Shown here in pieces: positions 7,112 to 14,840 of a stretch of 20,907 nucleotides of DNA. Below the pieces are notes generated by a model. It had not been told where the DNA came from, searched no databases, and saw only the letters and a program-made list of their open reading frames with translations. The position numbers and the translations under genes are program-made. This DNA is from Phycisphaerae bacterium (lineage in GTDB: Bacteria; Planctomycetota; Phycisphaerae; UBA1845; UTPLA1): contig JAFGQA010000010.1 in assembly GCA_016935885.1 (NCBI GenBank), positions 1 through 20,907 on the forward strand, written 5' to 3'. Every line of letters starts with the position of its first letter. Position 1 is the stretch's first letter.

Positions 7112-7252
7112 CTTGCCAGTGGTGGACCGAAGATCAGGAGCTGCCAACAATAAGTAAGGTGGTCGCTACGTTGATTAGGATGTAGGACGCGGCAAGGAAG
7201 CCGATCAACGGGATCGGTGAACCTGCGACTTTCTCATAATAGGAGAGCAACG

Positions 7253-8146
7253 ATGTTCAATCGCAAAGGAATGCGCGCCGGCGCCGTCGTCGGCGTCGTT
7301 GTACTGGGAGCCTTGGTTGGGGGATGTGGCACATCGCTTGTTGCAGGCGATTCGAACAGCATCTTGGATCTTCTGTCGAGCTTCGGCATTACGGAGGACA
7401 TGACGATTGCCGATGCCCTGAACCAGCTTACGGTTGGTGACCTGGTGTCCGGCTTCGTCGACTTCGCCGATGGTGCGTTCTCGGGAGCGGGAATGCCTGT
7501 CGCGTGTGGCCTGACCGATGATCAACTGGCCGAGATCGAGTCGCTTCAGGCCCAGCTCGACTCCGGCGAGATCTCTGAAACGGCATTCTGCGACGCAGTC
7601 CACGAGATCATCGGCGACCGCGGCGCTGGCGTGCCGTTCGCCGGCTTCTCGTTCTACGGTGGGCCGTTTGGGCATCGGATGGACGGCGGAGCGGCCCATG
7701 CGCTGGATTTGACCGACGAGCAACGAATTGCTGCCGAGGAGATCTTCCAACGCGCGCACGACGACATTGACGCGCTCCGCGATGCCGCGCACGACGAGAT
7801 TCGCAGCCTGCTGACCGAAGAGCAGCTCGCCATCCTTGACGAAATAGGAATGTCTCCTGGTGGCTGCGTGGGCTTTTCAGGGCCGGGAATGCTCGGCCGT
7901 GGCGGCGCAGCTTCCCCAGTGCGCCACGGGGCGATGGGCATCGGTGGCCGTAGCGGCTTCGGACCAGGGCGGCTCGCCGACGAGTTGCAACTGACTGAAG
8001 AGCAGCGAATCGCCATCGAGGAAATCCGCGCCGAGCTCCGCGATGCGGTTCAGGCTCGCCATGAGGAAGCCCGCGACGAGTTCCTCAGTCTGCTCACAGA
8101 CGAGCAACTGGCGGAACTGGACTGGCTGGCGGACGAAGATAAGTAG
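7253..8146 (+). CDS. Spy/CpxP-like lipoprotein with five LTxxQ motifs
   Basis: An exported protein of 297 residues. The N-terminus MFNRKGMRAG plus a hydrophobic stretch ends in GALVGGC, so Cys25 is a likely lipidation site. LTxxQ motifs, the hallmark of the periplasmic chaperone/sensor family of CpxP and Spy, occur at about residues 87, 153, 187, 247 and 281. The last four form two units in which the motifs are 34 residues apart, joined by a charged helix and separated by a Gly-rich linker, which indicates an internal duplication. CpxP binds the CpxA sensor domain and damps signalling, and Spy is a Cpx/Bae-induced chaperone. This protein could have either role, anchored to a membrane. The ATG at 7253 has AGGAG about nine bases upstream; the in-frame ATG at 7217 has none. 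A perfect CpxR box lies upstream. Confidence 0.8.
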   Translation: MFNRKGMRAGAVVGVVVLGALVGGCGTSLVAGDSNSILDLLSSFGITEDMTIADALNQLTVGDLVSGFVDFADGAFSGAGMPVACGLTDDQLAEIESLQAQLDSGEISETAFCDAVHEIIGDRGAGVPFAGFSFYGGPFGHRMDGGAAHALDLTDEQRIAAEEIFQRAHDDIDALRDAAHDEIRSLLTEEQLAILDEIGMSPGGCVGFSGPGMLGRGGAASPVRHGAMGIGGRSGFGPGRLADELQLTEEQRIAIEEIRAELRDAVQARHEEARDEFLSLLTDEQLAELDWLADEDK

Positions 8147-8493
8147 GCGGTGCAATCCCCCAGCACACGATTCCGAGCGGGGGGACGGAGACGGCTTGTG
8201 CCTCGTCGGGCCGGTCGTGGGCGTGCGCGGCGTAGCGTCTGCACTACGAACGGAGGGTATCGAGAATGAACGCGCGGAAGTGAATCCGCAGTGGCCCCGT
8301 CCGGCGGCTTGCTGCTTGGGGGGCTGCGTGAGCGACCTCGTGTACTACACACTGGACATCGTCGTTGAACACGTGCCCGACTTGCTGGACGTGTGACTCG
8401 GAACGGTTGCCGGGACCGTCTGACGCGTCTGGAAGCGCACGCTTGAGCCAAGCCTCGCGTTGAATCCTGAGTGTACTTTTTGGGGGTGCAGTA
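8147..8493. other. intergenic region between two lipoprotein genes
   Basis: This 347-base stretch has one possible small reading frame (8280-8396, listed separately). A long-loop inverted repeat (CCCCC...GGGGG, about 8156-8181) follows the upstream stop but has no T-run, so it is not called as a terminator. No CpxR-type box was found. Confidence 0.45.
8280..8396 (+). pseudogene. possible small ORF or lipoprotein remnant
   Basis: A GTG-started frame of 38 codons. It begins VNPQWPRPAACCLGGC, which resembles a lipobox (CLGGC) without a full signal peptide, and ends with a hydrophobic/acidic stretch YYTLDIVVEHVPDLLDV. A five-codon ATG frame starts at 8266 with GAGGG upstream, and its stop overlaps the GTG as GTGA. 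The two together look like a short secreted protein broken by a frameshift or deletion near its start. There is no family match I can name. It could equally be chance. Confidence 0.25.
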
Positions 8494-9270
8494 ATGAGAG
8501 AAGACCACAGACTGGACAAAGGCGCGTGCCGGATCGTGTGCTGCGCACTGATGCTCTCGGTGTGCCTGGCAACGGGATGCCGAACAAGCTCCGAAGGCAT
8601 CGACTTGACCGAGCGTGGCGTCCTCACGCTGATGATTAACCGAGTCTCCGAATCCACCGTTGCGACGGCCACGGCACAAGTGACGGACAACAACATCCTG
8701 TCGATTCCGGGCACACAGATCGTGCTGGCCGACGACCAGGTTCTGTCCATAAACGATGTGCCGCTGACGGCGACTGCGTTGACGATACTCGGGCTCGACG
8801 CCACGGTGTCCGCGACGATCGAGGCGGCGGACGCCCCAGACACCTACACGATTAGCTTCGACAATCAGGGTGTCACGACAACGTTCGAGACCACACCGCC
8901 GAAAGACTTTACGGAGGTTACGCCCGAGCCATCGGCGGAGGTCTCGCGCGACGGGTTTGAACTGACGTGGGAGCCGTCGGACGACGACGGCGTGACCGTA
9001 ACGGTCACCATCTCGGGATCGGGCGTGTCCTATGCGGAGGACGGAAGCGCGCAAGTCGTCGATCACGTCGTAACGCTCTCAGATCTCGCGGATGACGGCG
9101 CCGTCACGATTGGAAGCACGCAGCTCTACGAGTTCGTAAACGGCGATATCACTGTCGCGGTGACACGCGTCAAGTCGGTTTCGCAGAAGCTCGGGTTCTC
9201 CGGTGGCACGATCCGGATGGAAATTGGACTAGAGATTTCGCTTACTCTGGTTGAGGCCGACACGGACTGA
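8494..9270 (+). CDS. lipoprotein of unknown family, beta-rich
   Basis: A protein of 258 residues with a signal sequence ending LATGC (Cys29), so a likely lipoprotein. The rest has no recognised domain. It is rich in Thr, Val, Ser and Asp with alternating hydrophobic pattern (for example VTVTVTISGSGVSY), which suggests beta-sandwich repeats as in extracellular adhesion or fibronectin-like modules. The ATG at 8494 follows GGGGGTG at a suitable distance. It lies in the same direction as the LTxxQ lipoprotein gene but 347 bases away, so operon membership is uncertain. No CpxR-type box lies directly upstream. It probably sits on the outer or inner membrane facing the periplasm. Confidence 0.7.
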   Translation: MREDHRLDKGACRIVCCALMLSVCLATGCRTSSEGIDLTERGVLTLMINRVSESTVATATAQVTDNNILSIPGTQIVLADDQVLSINDVPLTATALTILGLDATVSATIEAADAPDTYTISFDNQGVTTTFETTPPKDFTEVTPEPSAEVSRDGFELTWEPSDDDGVTVTVTISGSGVSYAEDGSAQVVDHVVTLSDLADDGAVTIGSTQLYEFVNGDITVAVTRVKSVSQKLGFSGGTIRMEIGLEISLTLVEADTD

Positions 9271-9468
9271 GCAGGATTAACATGAAGCGAAAGCGAGGTC
9301 CCTCGAAGCGGCGGTGCGGGCCAAGCAGCTCCATCAACCACCTACGTGTCCCGAGTCGATCGAATATTCGCGCCGTTATGACACATCCGGCACCGAGGCG
9401 GGCTCGACATGCGCCCCAGGTGCCGGACCAGGTTCTGCACAGAACGTCTGCACAAGAAGGACGCTTCC

Positions 9469-11526
9469 ATGTCACTGACTCGCGCCATCCGCACCGCGGT
9501 TTTCGCCAGTTCGGTACTGCTTTGTGGATTCATCCCATATGCCGCCGGGCAGAGCGAACACGCCGGGCCGGTTTCGCAGGGAAGCTCGTCGCCGGCACAG
9601 CCCGGCCAGCAGCGAATGCCACCTGGAGATCGTCCGGAACCACCGTGGGGTAGACCGCGCCAGGACGCCAACCCCACTAAGAGGGGCTTGATCCTCAACA
9701 CCGACGCCGCCTCCGTCGGCTACACGTTGTTCGCCCCGCTGAATTCGACAACCACCTACCTCGTCGATATGAAGGGCGAGGTTGCGCATTCATGGCCGAG
9801 CGAGTACGTACCGGGGCAGGCGGTGTACCTGCTCGACGATGGCAGCCTGCTCCGCTGCGGTCGTGAGCATGGCAACCGGCATTTCGGCGGCGGCGGCATC
9901 GGCGGCCGTGTGCAGCGGATTGCCCCTGACGGCAAGGTGCTGTGGGAGTTCGTCTACGCCGACGAGAAGCACTGCCTGCACCATGACATCGAGCCGCTGC
10001 TGAACGGTCACGTGCTGATGATCGCCTGGGAGAAGAAGACCCGCGAAGACGCCATCGCTGCCGGCCGTGATCCCGAGGAGATGACCGGCGACGAGATGTG
10101 GCCCGATTGCATTATCGAGGTCGAGCCGCAGGGCGCGAGCGGCGGCAAGACCATCTGGGAATGGCACGTCTGGGATCACGTCGTGCAGGATTTCGACAAG
10201 GACAAACCGAATCATGGCGTGGTCGCCGACCACCCGGAACTGATCGACCTGAACTACCGCCGCTGGGCTCCGCGCGAAACGCCCGCAGAGGTGCGGCGGT
10301 TGCGCGCCCTGGGCTACATCGGTGGCCGCGAGTCAGACGACGACGAGAACGACGGGGAAGGCGAGGATGACAATGGCCCGCCGTGGCATGGTTCGGGCGG
10401 TCCGGGCGGTCCCGACATGCGCGCCGACTGGTGCCATACCAACTCGGTCGCCTACAACGCCAAGCTCGACCAGATCGCGATCAGCGTCCACAGCTTCAAC
10501 GAAATCTGGATCATCGACCACAGCACGACGATGAAGGAAGCAACCGGCCACGCGGGCGGCCGCTACGGCAGGGGCGGCGACCTGCTCTATCGCTGGGGCA
10601 ATCCTCGCGCCTACGGCGCCGGCGATGCGAAGGATCAACAGCTTTTCGCCCAACACGACGTTCGCTGGATTCCGGAGGGGATGCCCGGCGCGGGGCATCT
10701 GATGGTATTCAACAATGGCGGCGGTCGGCCCGACGGACGATACTCGTCGGTCGTCGAGATTGTCCCGCCGATCGACTCAACCGGCCGTTACACGCTACGA
10801 CCCGGCCAGGCATTCGGACCGGCGAAGCCGTGTTGGGAATATGCGGCCCCCAACAAGCAAGACTTCTTTTCGCACTCCGTCTCCGGCGCGGAACGGCTGG
10901 CAAACGGCAACACGCTGATCTGTTCCGGCGAGCAGGGGCGCATCTTTGAAGTGACCACCGATGGCAAGATCGTGTGGGAGTACGTCAATCCCTACGTTGA
11001 AAGCCGCGGACCCGGGCGCGATGGCGGTCCACCGGGTGGCGGCTGGCGCCCGCGCCGATTCCGCGACGGCCCGCCGGATGGCGAGGGATCGCAGGATGCA
11101 CTGCGGCCCGAAGGGCGCGGCGACGGACGGCGTCGTCCACCGCCGGACGACGCCGTCCACGACGGCGCCGATGGCGGCGCGCGTCGGGTTGAAGGCCCGA
11201 CTTCACGTCCCTGGGGGCGTCGGCGCCAGTTCCCGCCCGCCGGCAGACCAGGCGGTCGGTGGGGACCACCCGGCAGCGGTCCCCGGGGCCCACGGGGTTC
11301 GCCCGGTGGCCCGGGTGGTCCAGGGGGCCCACCCGGCGGTGGCGTGTTTCGGGCAACGCGCCTCGCGCCCGACAACCCAGGCGTGCAGCAGGTGCTTGGA
11401 GCAAACCACACGGGGTCCGGGCTCCCTTCTGACGCGCGCCCACTTGCGGCTCACGTGACTGGTTGCTCCACGTTGCCGTCGCCACAATCCTCGGGCGTAC
11501 TCGTCATATCAACGGGCTTCACGTAA
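9469..11526 (+). CDS. exported arylsulfotransferase-like (ASST family) protein with Gly/Pro-rich tail
   Basis: A protein of 685 residues beginning with a signal peptide (MSLTRAIRTAVFASSVLLCG, cleavage probably near AAGQ). Residues about 72-512 form a beta-propeller resembling the arylsulfotransferase (ASST) family, with repeated blades such as GLILNTDAASVGYTLFAP, YLVDMKGEVAHSW, RIAPDGKVLWEF and EVTTDGKIVWEYVNPYV. Conserved-looking histidines occur in HCLHHDIEPLLNGH, WCHTNSVAYN and FAQHDVRW. A short acidic insert (ESDDDENDGEGEDD) interrupts the propeller at about residues 288-301. Residues about 517-625 are low-complexity Gly/Pro/Arg, collagen-like in part. They are followed by FRATRLAPDNPG, which reads like a normal family C-terminus. 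The final ~45 residues and the stop overlap the converging GNAT gene by 76 bases, so the true end may be earlier if a frameshift is present. The start at 9469 has AAGAAGGA about seven bases upstream. The sulfotransferase activity and substrate are not established. Confidence 0.75.
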   Translation: MSLTRAIRTAVFASSVLLCGFIPYAAGQSEHAGPVSQGSSSPAQPGQQRMPPGDRPEPPWGRPRQDANPTKRGLILNTDAASVGYTLFAPLNSTTTYLVDMKGEVAHSWPSEYVPGQAVYLLDDGSLLRCGREHGNRHFGGGGIGGRVQRIAPDGKVLWEFVYADEKHCLHHDIEPLLNGHVLMIAWEKKTREDAIAAGRDPEEMTGDEMWPDCIIEVEPQGASGGKTIWEWHVWDHVVQDFDKDKPNHGVVADHPELIDLNYRRWAPRETPAEVRRLRALGYIGGRESDDDENDGEGEDDNGPPWHGSGGPGGPDMRADWCHTNSVAYNAKLDQIAISVHSFNEIWIIDHSTTMKEATGHAGGRYGRGGDLLYRWGNPRAYGAGDAKDQQLFAQHDVRWIPEGMPGAGHLMVFNNGGGRPDGRYSSVVEIVPPIDSTGRYTLRPGQAFGPAKPCWEYAAPNKQDFFSHSVSGAERLANGNTLICSGEQGRIFEVTTDGKIVWEYVNPYVESRGPGRDGGPPGGGWRPRRFRDGPPDGEGSQDALRPEGRGDGRRRPPPDDAVHDGADGGARRVEGPTSRPWGRRRQFPPAGRPGGRWGPPGSGPRGPRGSPGGPGGPGGPPGGGVFRATRLAPDNPGVQQVLGANHTGSGLPSDARPLAAHVTGCSTLPSPQSSGVLVISTGFT

Positions 11527-12026
11527 ACGACCTTGGCATCGCCGGGGCTGTAAAAGTCGGCCAGGCGTGCTTCGGCGCTATATCCGCAGCGTTCATAGAA
11601 CCGACGTGTCGGTTCATACAACGGCCGGGAAGAAGTCTCGACGTAAAGCCGACGCCCGCCGGCGAGGATCACGCGGCGCTCGACCTCGCGGAGCAAGTGG
11701 CGCCCCAACCCGTGGCCACGAGACGCGGCGCGAACCGCGATCCAATACAGGTCGAAGCTGCCAACCGTGCAACCGATCGGACCATAGCATGCGTAGGCGA
11801 TCGGGCAGCCGTCCGCATCGGCGAAGACGAAGTGGTATCCGCTGTCCGTGCCGCGTGCCAGATGCGCCTCGACGAGTTCCACGGCGATATCGATCTCGTG
11901 CGACGCAAAGAAGCCGGATGAGGCGACGATGTTCCGCACGGCTTGCACGTCCGTTTCGCGGACGGTGTCGCGGAACTCAACGCGCCCCACCGCGTGCGAA
12001 TCTGTGGTTGTCCCGCGCGACGTCAT
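11451..12026 (-). CDS. GNAT-family N-acetyltransferase, last gene of the operon
   Basis: A protein of 191 residues with a single acetyltransferase fold. The acetyl-CoA loop is RGHGLG (about 103-108), preceded by the beta-4 strand DLYWIAV and followed by a helix HLLREVERRV and the typical C-terminal FYERCGYSAEARL. It probably acetylates an amino group of a small molecule or peptide; the substrate is unknown. The ATG at 12026 overlaps the stop of the upstream gene as ATGA, implying translational coupling. The open frame extends further upstream, but that part lies inside the upstream gene. Its 3' end overlaps the converging arylsulfotransferase-like gene. In the context of a lysine aminomutase operon it recalls AblB, the acetyltransferase that makes N-epsilon-acetyl-beta-lysine, though I cannot show orthology. 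Confidence 0.8.
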   Translation of the reverse strand: MTSRGTTTDSHAVGRVEFRDTVRETDVQAVRNIVASSGFFASHEIDIAVELVEAHLARGTDSGYHFVFADADGCPIAYACYGPIGCTVGSFDLYWIAVRAASRGHGLGRHLLREVERRVILAGGRRLYVETSSRPLYEPTRRFYERCGYSAEARLADFYSPGDAKVVYVKPVDMTSTPEDCGDGNVEQPVT

Positions 12027-13816
12027 CGGCGATTCTCCCGCGTGGCTGGCTTCGCTGCGGCACGTCCATTCGCGGACGGTCCGAACGCGGACTGGACCAG
12101 ACCCGTGAAGAAGTGCCGCGCGTTGACGCCCAAGGTGCGCGTGCGGTAGCCGCCCTCCTGCACGACGAGCGTGGGCAGTCGCAGGTTGCCGATAAGACGC
12201 CCGTTCTCCTCGAAGTCGCGCGCCGCCAGCGACCACGTGCCGGTCGGGTCTCCCTTGGCCGTATCCAGTCCGAGCGCGACGACGAGAAAGCGGGGCCCGA
12301 AGCGGCGGACGCGGTCCAGAGCGCGCGTGAGCGCCTGCCGGTATCGTTCGGCGTCAATCTGCTCGGGCAAGGGGATGTTCAAGTTGTAACCGCTGCCAGA
12401 CTTCGCGCCCTTCTCATCCTCGAAGCCGGTGAAGTACGGATAGGCGAATTGCGGGTGTCCATGGATCGAGACCGTGAGGACGTCGCCGCGCTCGTAGAAG
12501 ATCTCCTGTTGCCCATTGCCGTGGTGGTAGTCGATATCCAAGATCGCCACCGTCCCGGTACGGCTCAAATGATGCGCCACGATCGCGCCGTTATTGAAGT
12601 AGCAAAAGCCCCCAAATGCGGCATGCTCCGCGTGGTGGCCGGGCGGGCGGATGAGCGCATACGCCAGACGATCGCCGCCCAGAAGCGCCTCGGCGGCCGT
12701 CAGGGCGCAATCGACGGCGTGCTTGGCGGCCGGGTAGGCGTTCTGGTTCAGCGGCGTGAATGTATCGATGCAGTAATACCCGGCGCGCACCGACAGTTCC
12801 TTCGGCGGCCTGGCGGCGTTCCGAATCGGGAAAACATAGGGGTAGAGCGACTTGTTCGCCGGCACGTTCCGGCAGGCTCGCTTCAGGTAGTCGACGAACC
12901 GGCCGTCGTGGACGGCACGGATATGCGACTCCGAAAACTCCTTCACGTTTGACGTGCGAAACAGGCCCGTCGGCTCCAGTTCCTTCAGGATGGCGGCGAT
13001 GCGGACGGGGGCTTCCACGTAGCCGCGCTCACGGATGTGGTGGATGTCGTGCTTGTCGTTCACGACCAGCAAGGCCCGCTCGTTAGCCGCGAGCCGTTGA
13101 GCGCGTGCAGCGGGCGATTTCGGTTGCGCATACCGAGGCTCGCGCAACTGGACCGGATCATCTCGGAACGACGCCACGACTTCATCTACGTATTCTTTCG
13201 AACAAAGGTAGTCGTACTCGTGCTCCAATATCGCACGGCAGGCCGCCCGCGCTGATTCGCGCCGGAGCGGCTTGGCCCGGTCCAGCCCGTCGAACACGAG
13301 GTAAGGCAGACCGCGGTCGCCGGGCTTGACCGGCTTTCGGTAAGCCGTGTTGATGATCGGCCGGGCCCCATATCGCTCATAGAATCGCAAGCGCGCCGCG
13401 TTCTGGCGGTATTGCTCGCGCGACTCGCATTCGGCCGGGTCGTCCGGCAGGCATTCGAAGAAGACGCCGACCGCCCCGTGGGCCACGGCCTCGGCCCGCA
13501 CGCGCTCGTACAGCGCGCCGCCCACACCGCTGCCCGACAGCTTCATGCTGGTAGCGATGTAGTCGAGGAAGAAAAAACGCAACTGAGGTTCATACGCTGC
13601 CAGCGCGAAACCACGCACAATGCCTCTCGCACCATCGGCGACAAAGAGCAGATGGCGAAACTGGTACTTCAGCGGGTCGCGGAGCTTGGAAGCCAAACCC
13701 GCGACGTCTTGCTCGCGGATATCCGGGAACTGAGCCCGCAGGATCTGCTGGATCTGCATAATCTCCTGCTGGTCGATCGGCAAGGCGTCGTCAAAGATCC
13801 GTCGAATTCGGAACAC
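12023..13816 (-). CDS. GNAT acetyltransferase fused to a histone-deacetylase-family amidohydrolase
   Basis: A protein of 597 residues with two enzyme domains of opposite chemistry. Residues about 1-220 are a GNAT domain: FFFLDYIATS, the acetyl-CoA loop SGSGVGGALYERV (94-106), and RLRFYERYGARPI. Residues about 245-580 are a zinc-dependent HDAC/acetylpolyamine-amidohydrolase domain. It has RPPGHHAE (His394/395), the zinc ligands Asp429 and His431 in DIDYHHGNG, a third zinc Asp518 in GLDTAKGDP, and the catalytic Tyr557 in QEGGYRTR. All key residues of a working deacetylase are present. I start at the GTG at 13816, eight bases after the upstream stop, with AACAGG just before it. The open frame further upstream lies antisense-free inside the previous gene and is not protein-like. 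The ATG at 13759 is an alternative but would remove the first strand. The 3' end overlaps the next GNAT gene. Confidence 0.85.
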   Translation of the reverse strand: MFRIRRIFDDALPIDQQEIMQIQQILRAQFPDIREQDVAGLASKLRDPLKYQFRHLLFVADGARGIVRGFALAAYEPQLRFFFLDYIATSMKLSGSGVGGALYERVRAEAVAHGAVGVFFECLPDDPAECESREQYRQNAARLRFYERYGARPIINTAYRKPVKPGDRGLPYLVFDGLDRAKPLRRESARAACRAILEHEYDYLCSKEYVDEVVASFRDDPVQLREPRYAQPKSPAARAQRLAANERALLVVNDKHDIHHIRERGYVEAPVRIAAILKELEPTGLFRTSNVKEFSESHIRAVHDGRFVDYLKRACRNVPANKSLYPYVFPIRNAARPPKELSVRAGYYCIDTFTPLNQNAYPAAKHAVDCALTAAEALLGGDRLAYALIRPPGHHAEHAAFGGFCYFNNGAIVAHHLSRTGTVAILDIDYHHGNGQQEIFYERGDVLTVSIHGHPQFAYPYFTGFEDEKGAKSGSGYNLNIPLPEQIDAERYRQALTRALDRVRRFGPRFLVVALGLDTAKGDPTGTWSLAARDFEENGRLIGNLRLPTLVVQEGGYRTRTLGVNARHFFTGLVQSAFGPSANGRAAAKPATRENRR

Positions 13817-13824
13817 TGGACCTG

Positions 13825-14829
13825 TTACCTGTTGTGGCGCGCCCCAGTCTGGAGTGCATCCGAGACGATACGCCGTACCACGTCTACACTGCTCAGTCCC
13901 GCCCGGTTGGCAGCAGCGGCAAAGCCCGCGTCCGGCGAAAGACAGGGATTGGCATTGACTTCCAGGATCCAGGGGTGACCCGCCACGTCCACGCGGAAGT
14001 CCACCCGCGCATATCCCCGCACGCCGAACAGCAACCAACTCGCATGCGCCAGGCGCTCCAGTTCCTCCAGCAGCGCCGTATCCCGCGCGGGGAAATCGAA
14101 CCTTCGCGGCGTGTGGGAGTATTCGAATGACTCCGCGTCCCATTTCGCGCGGTAGCCGACCAGCCGCGGTCGCCCAGAAGCGTAGTCCACAAACTGAATT
14201 TCCGCGATGGGCAACACCTCAGGCCCGTCCGGCCCGGCAAGCATGGAGACGTTGAACTCGCGTCCCTCGATGTAATGCTCAGCGAACACCTCAAGACCGA
14301 GGGACGCGACACGTGCTCGTATGAGTTGCTCAAGCTCCTCTCGATCATCGACTTGGACAACGGCGTCGTCCTCGAGGCCGACCGACGCGTCCTCGGAGAC
14401 AGGCTTGATGACACGCCGCCCGGGACGGAGTGCGACGGAGCAATCGCCGTCGCCGGCCTCAACGTAGTCGGGCGTCGGCAGGCCCTGCAACCTGAGCAAA
14501 CGTTTGGCCAGTAGTTTGTTCGTGGTCAGAAACATGGCTTCGGTTGGCGCCCCCGTGTACGGAATTCGCAGCGTGTCGAGCAACGCCGGTGCCAGATGCA
14601 GCAGCCGACCCAACCCGGCAACGGCTTCGACGAGGTTGAACACCAGATCGGGCTCACGGGCGCGCAACTCCGTACGCACGGCCCCTAAGTCTAGCGAAAA
14701 CGACAGTCGAGACGTCCTGTATCCCATCGCAGAGAGTGCGGTCTCGACTTCGCTGGCCTGCGCAAACACGTCGACCTCGTCCGCGCGGGCGCTTGCCGGC
14801 AAGTCGTCGTGTAGCACAACCGCGTGCAT
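13825..14829 (-). CDS. D-Ala-D-Ala-ligase-like ATP-grasp ligase (second of two)
   Basis: A protein of 334 residues with the ATP-grasp fold of D-alanine-D-alanine ligases, which join a carboxylate to an amine with ATP. It has the N-terminal MHAVVLHDD strand, LVFNLVEAV (Ddl-like), the ATP-binding Lys region VIKPVSEDASVGL, EHYIEGREFNVSML, and the metal-binding end ARVDF...ILEVNANPCLSP. Core identity to peptidoglycan Ddl is partial, and a second paralogue lies next door, so a cell-wall role is less likely than ligation of a special amino acid. The ATG at 14829 has GAGG five bases upstream. A GTG at 14844, overlapping the upstream stop as GTGA, is an alternative. The next gene starts eight bases after its stop. 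Confidence 0.8.
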   Translation of the reverse strand: MHAVVLHDDLPASARADEVDVFAQASEVETALSAMGYRTSRLSFSLDLGAVRTELRAREPDLVFNLVEAVAGLGRLLHLAPALLDTLRIPYTGAPTEAMFLTTNKLLAKRLLRLQGLPTPDYVEAGDGDCSVALRPGRRVIKPVSEDASVGLEDDAVVQVDDREELEQLIRARVASLGLEVFAEHYIEGREFNVSMLAGPDGPEVLPIAEIQFVDYASGRPRLVGYRAKWDAESFEYSHTPRRFDFPARDTALLEELERLAHASWLLFGVRGYARVDFRVDVAGHPWILEVNANPCLSPDAGFAAAANRAGLSSVDVVRRIVSDALQTGARHNR

Positions 14830-14840
14830 ACCAACCTCGA

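Larger units (their letters stand above)
6562..7252. other. regulatory region between the divergent LTEEQ and LTxxQ genes
   Basis: This 691-base stretch has no supportable gene. It contains three CpxR-type boxes (6703-6717, 6758-6772 and 7097-7111) and copy B of the dispersed repeat (6911-7012), and it carries the promoters of both divergent genes. A weak -10 candidate TAGGAT at 7177-7182 precedes the lipoprotein gene. No rRNA-, tRNA- or riboswitch-like structure was recognised. Confidence 0.6.

Noticed and set aside
8156..8181. Inverted repeat CCCCC...GGGGG as a terminator
   Set aside because: The loop is about 16 bases and no T-run follows.
12027..12236. Upstream extension of the last GNAT frame
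   Set aside because: It lies within the HDAC domain of the previous gene; the ATGA overlap marks the better start.
13817..14143. Upstream extension of the GNAT-HDAC frame
   Set aside because: It lies inside the ligase gene and has shadow-like composition; the GNAT fold begins at the GTG at 13816.
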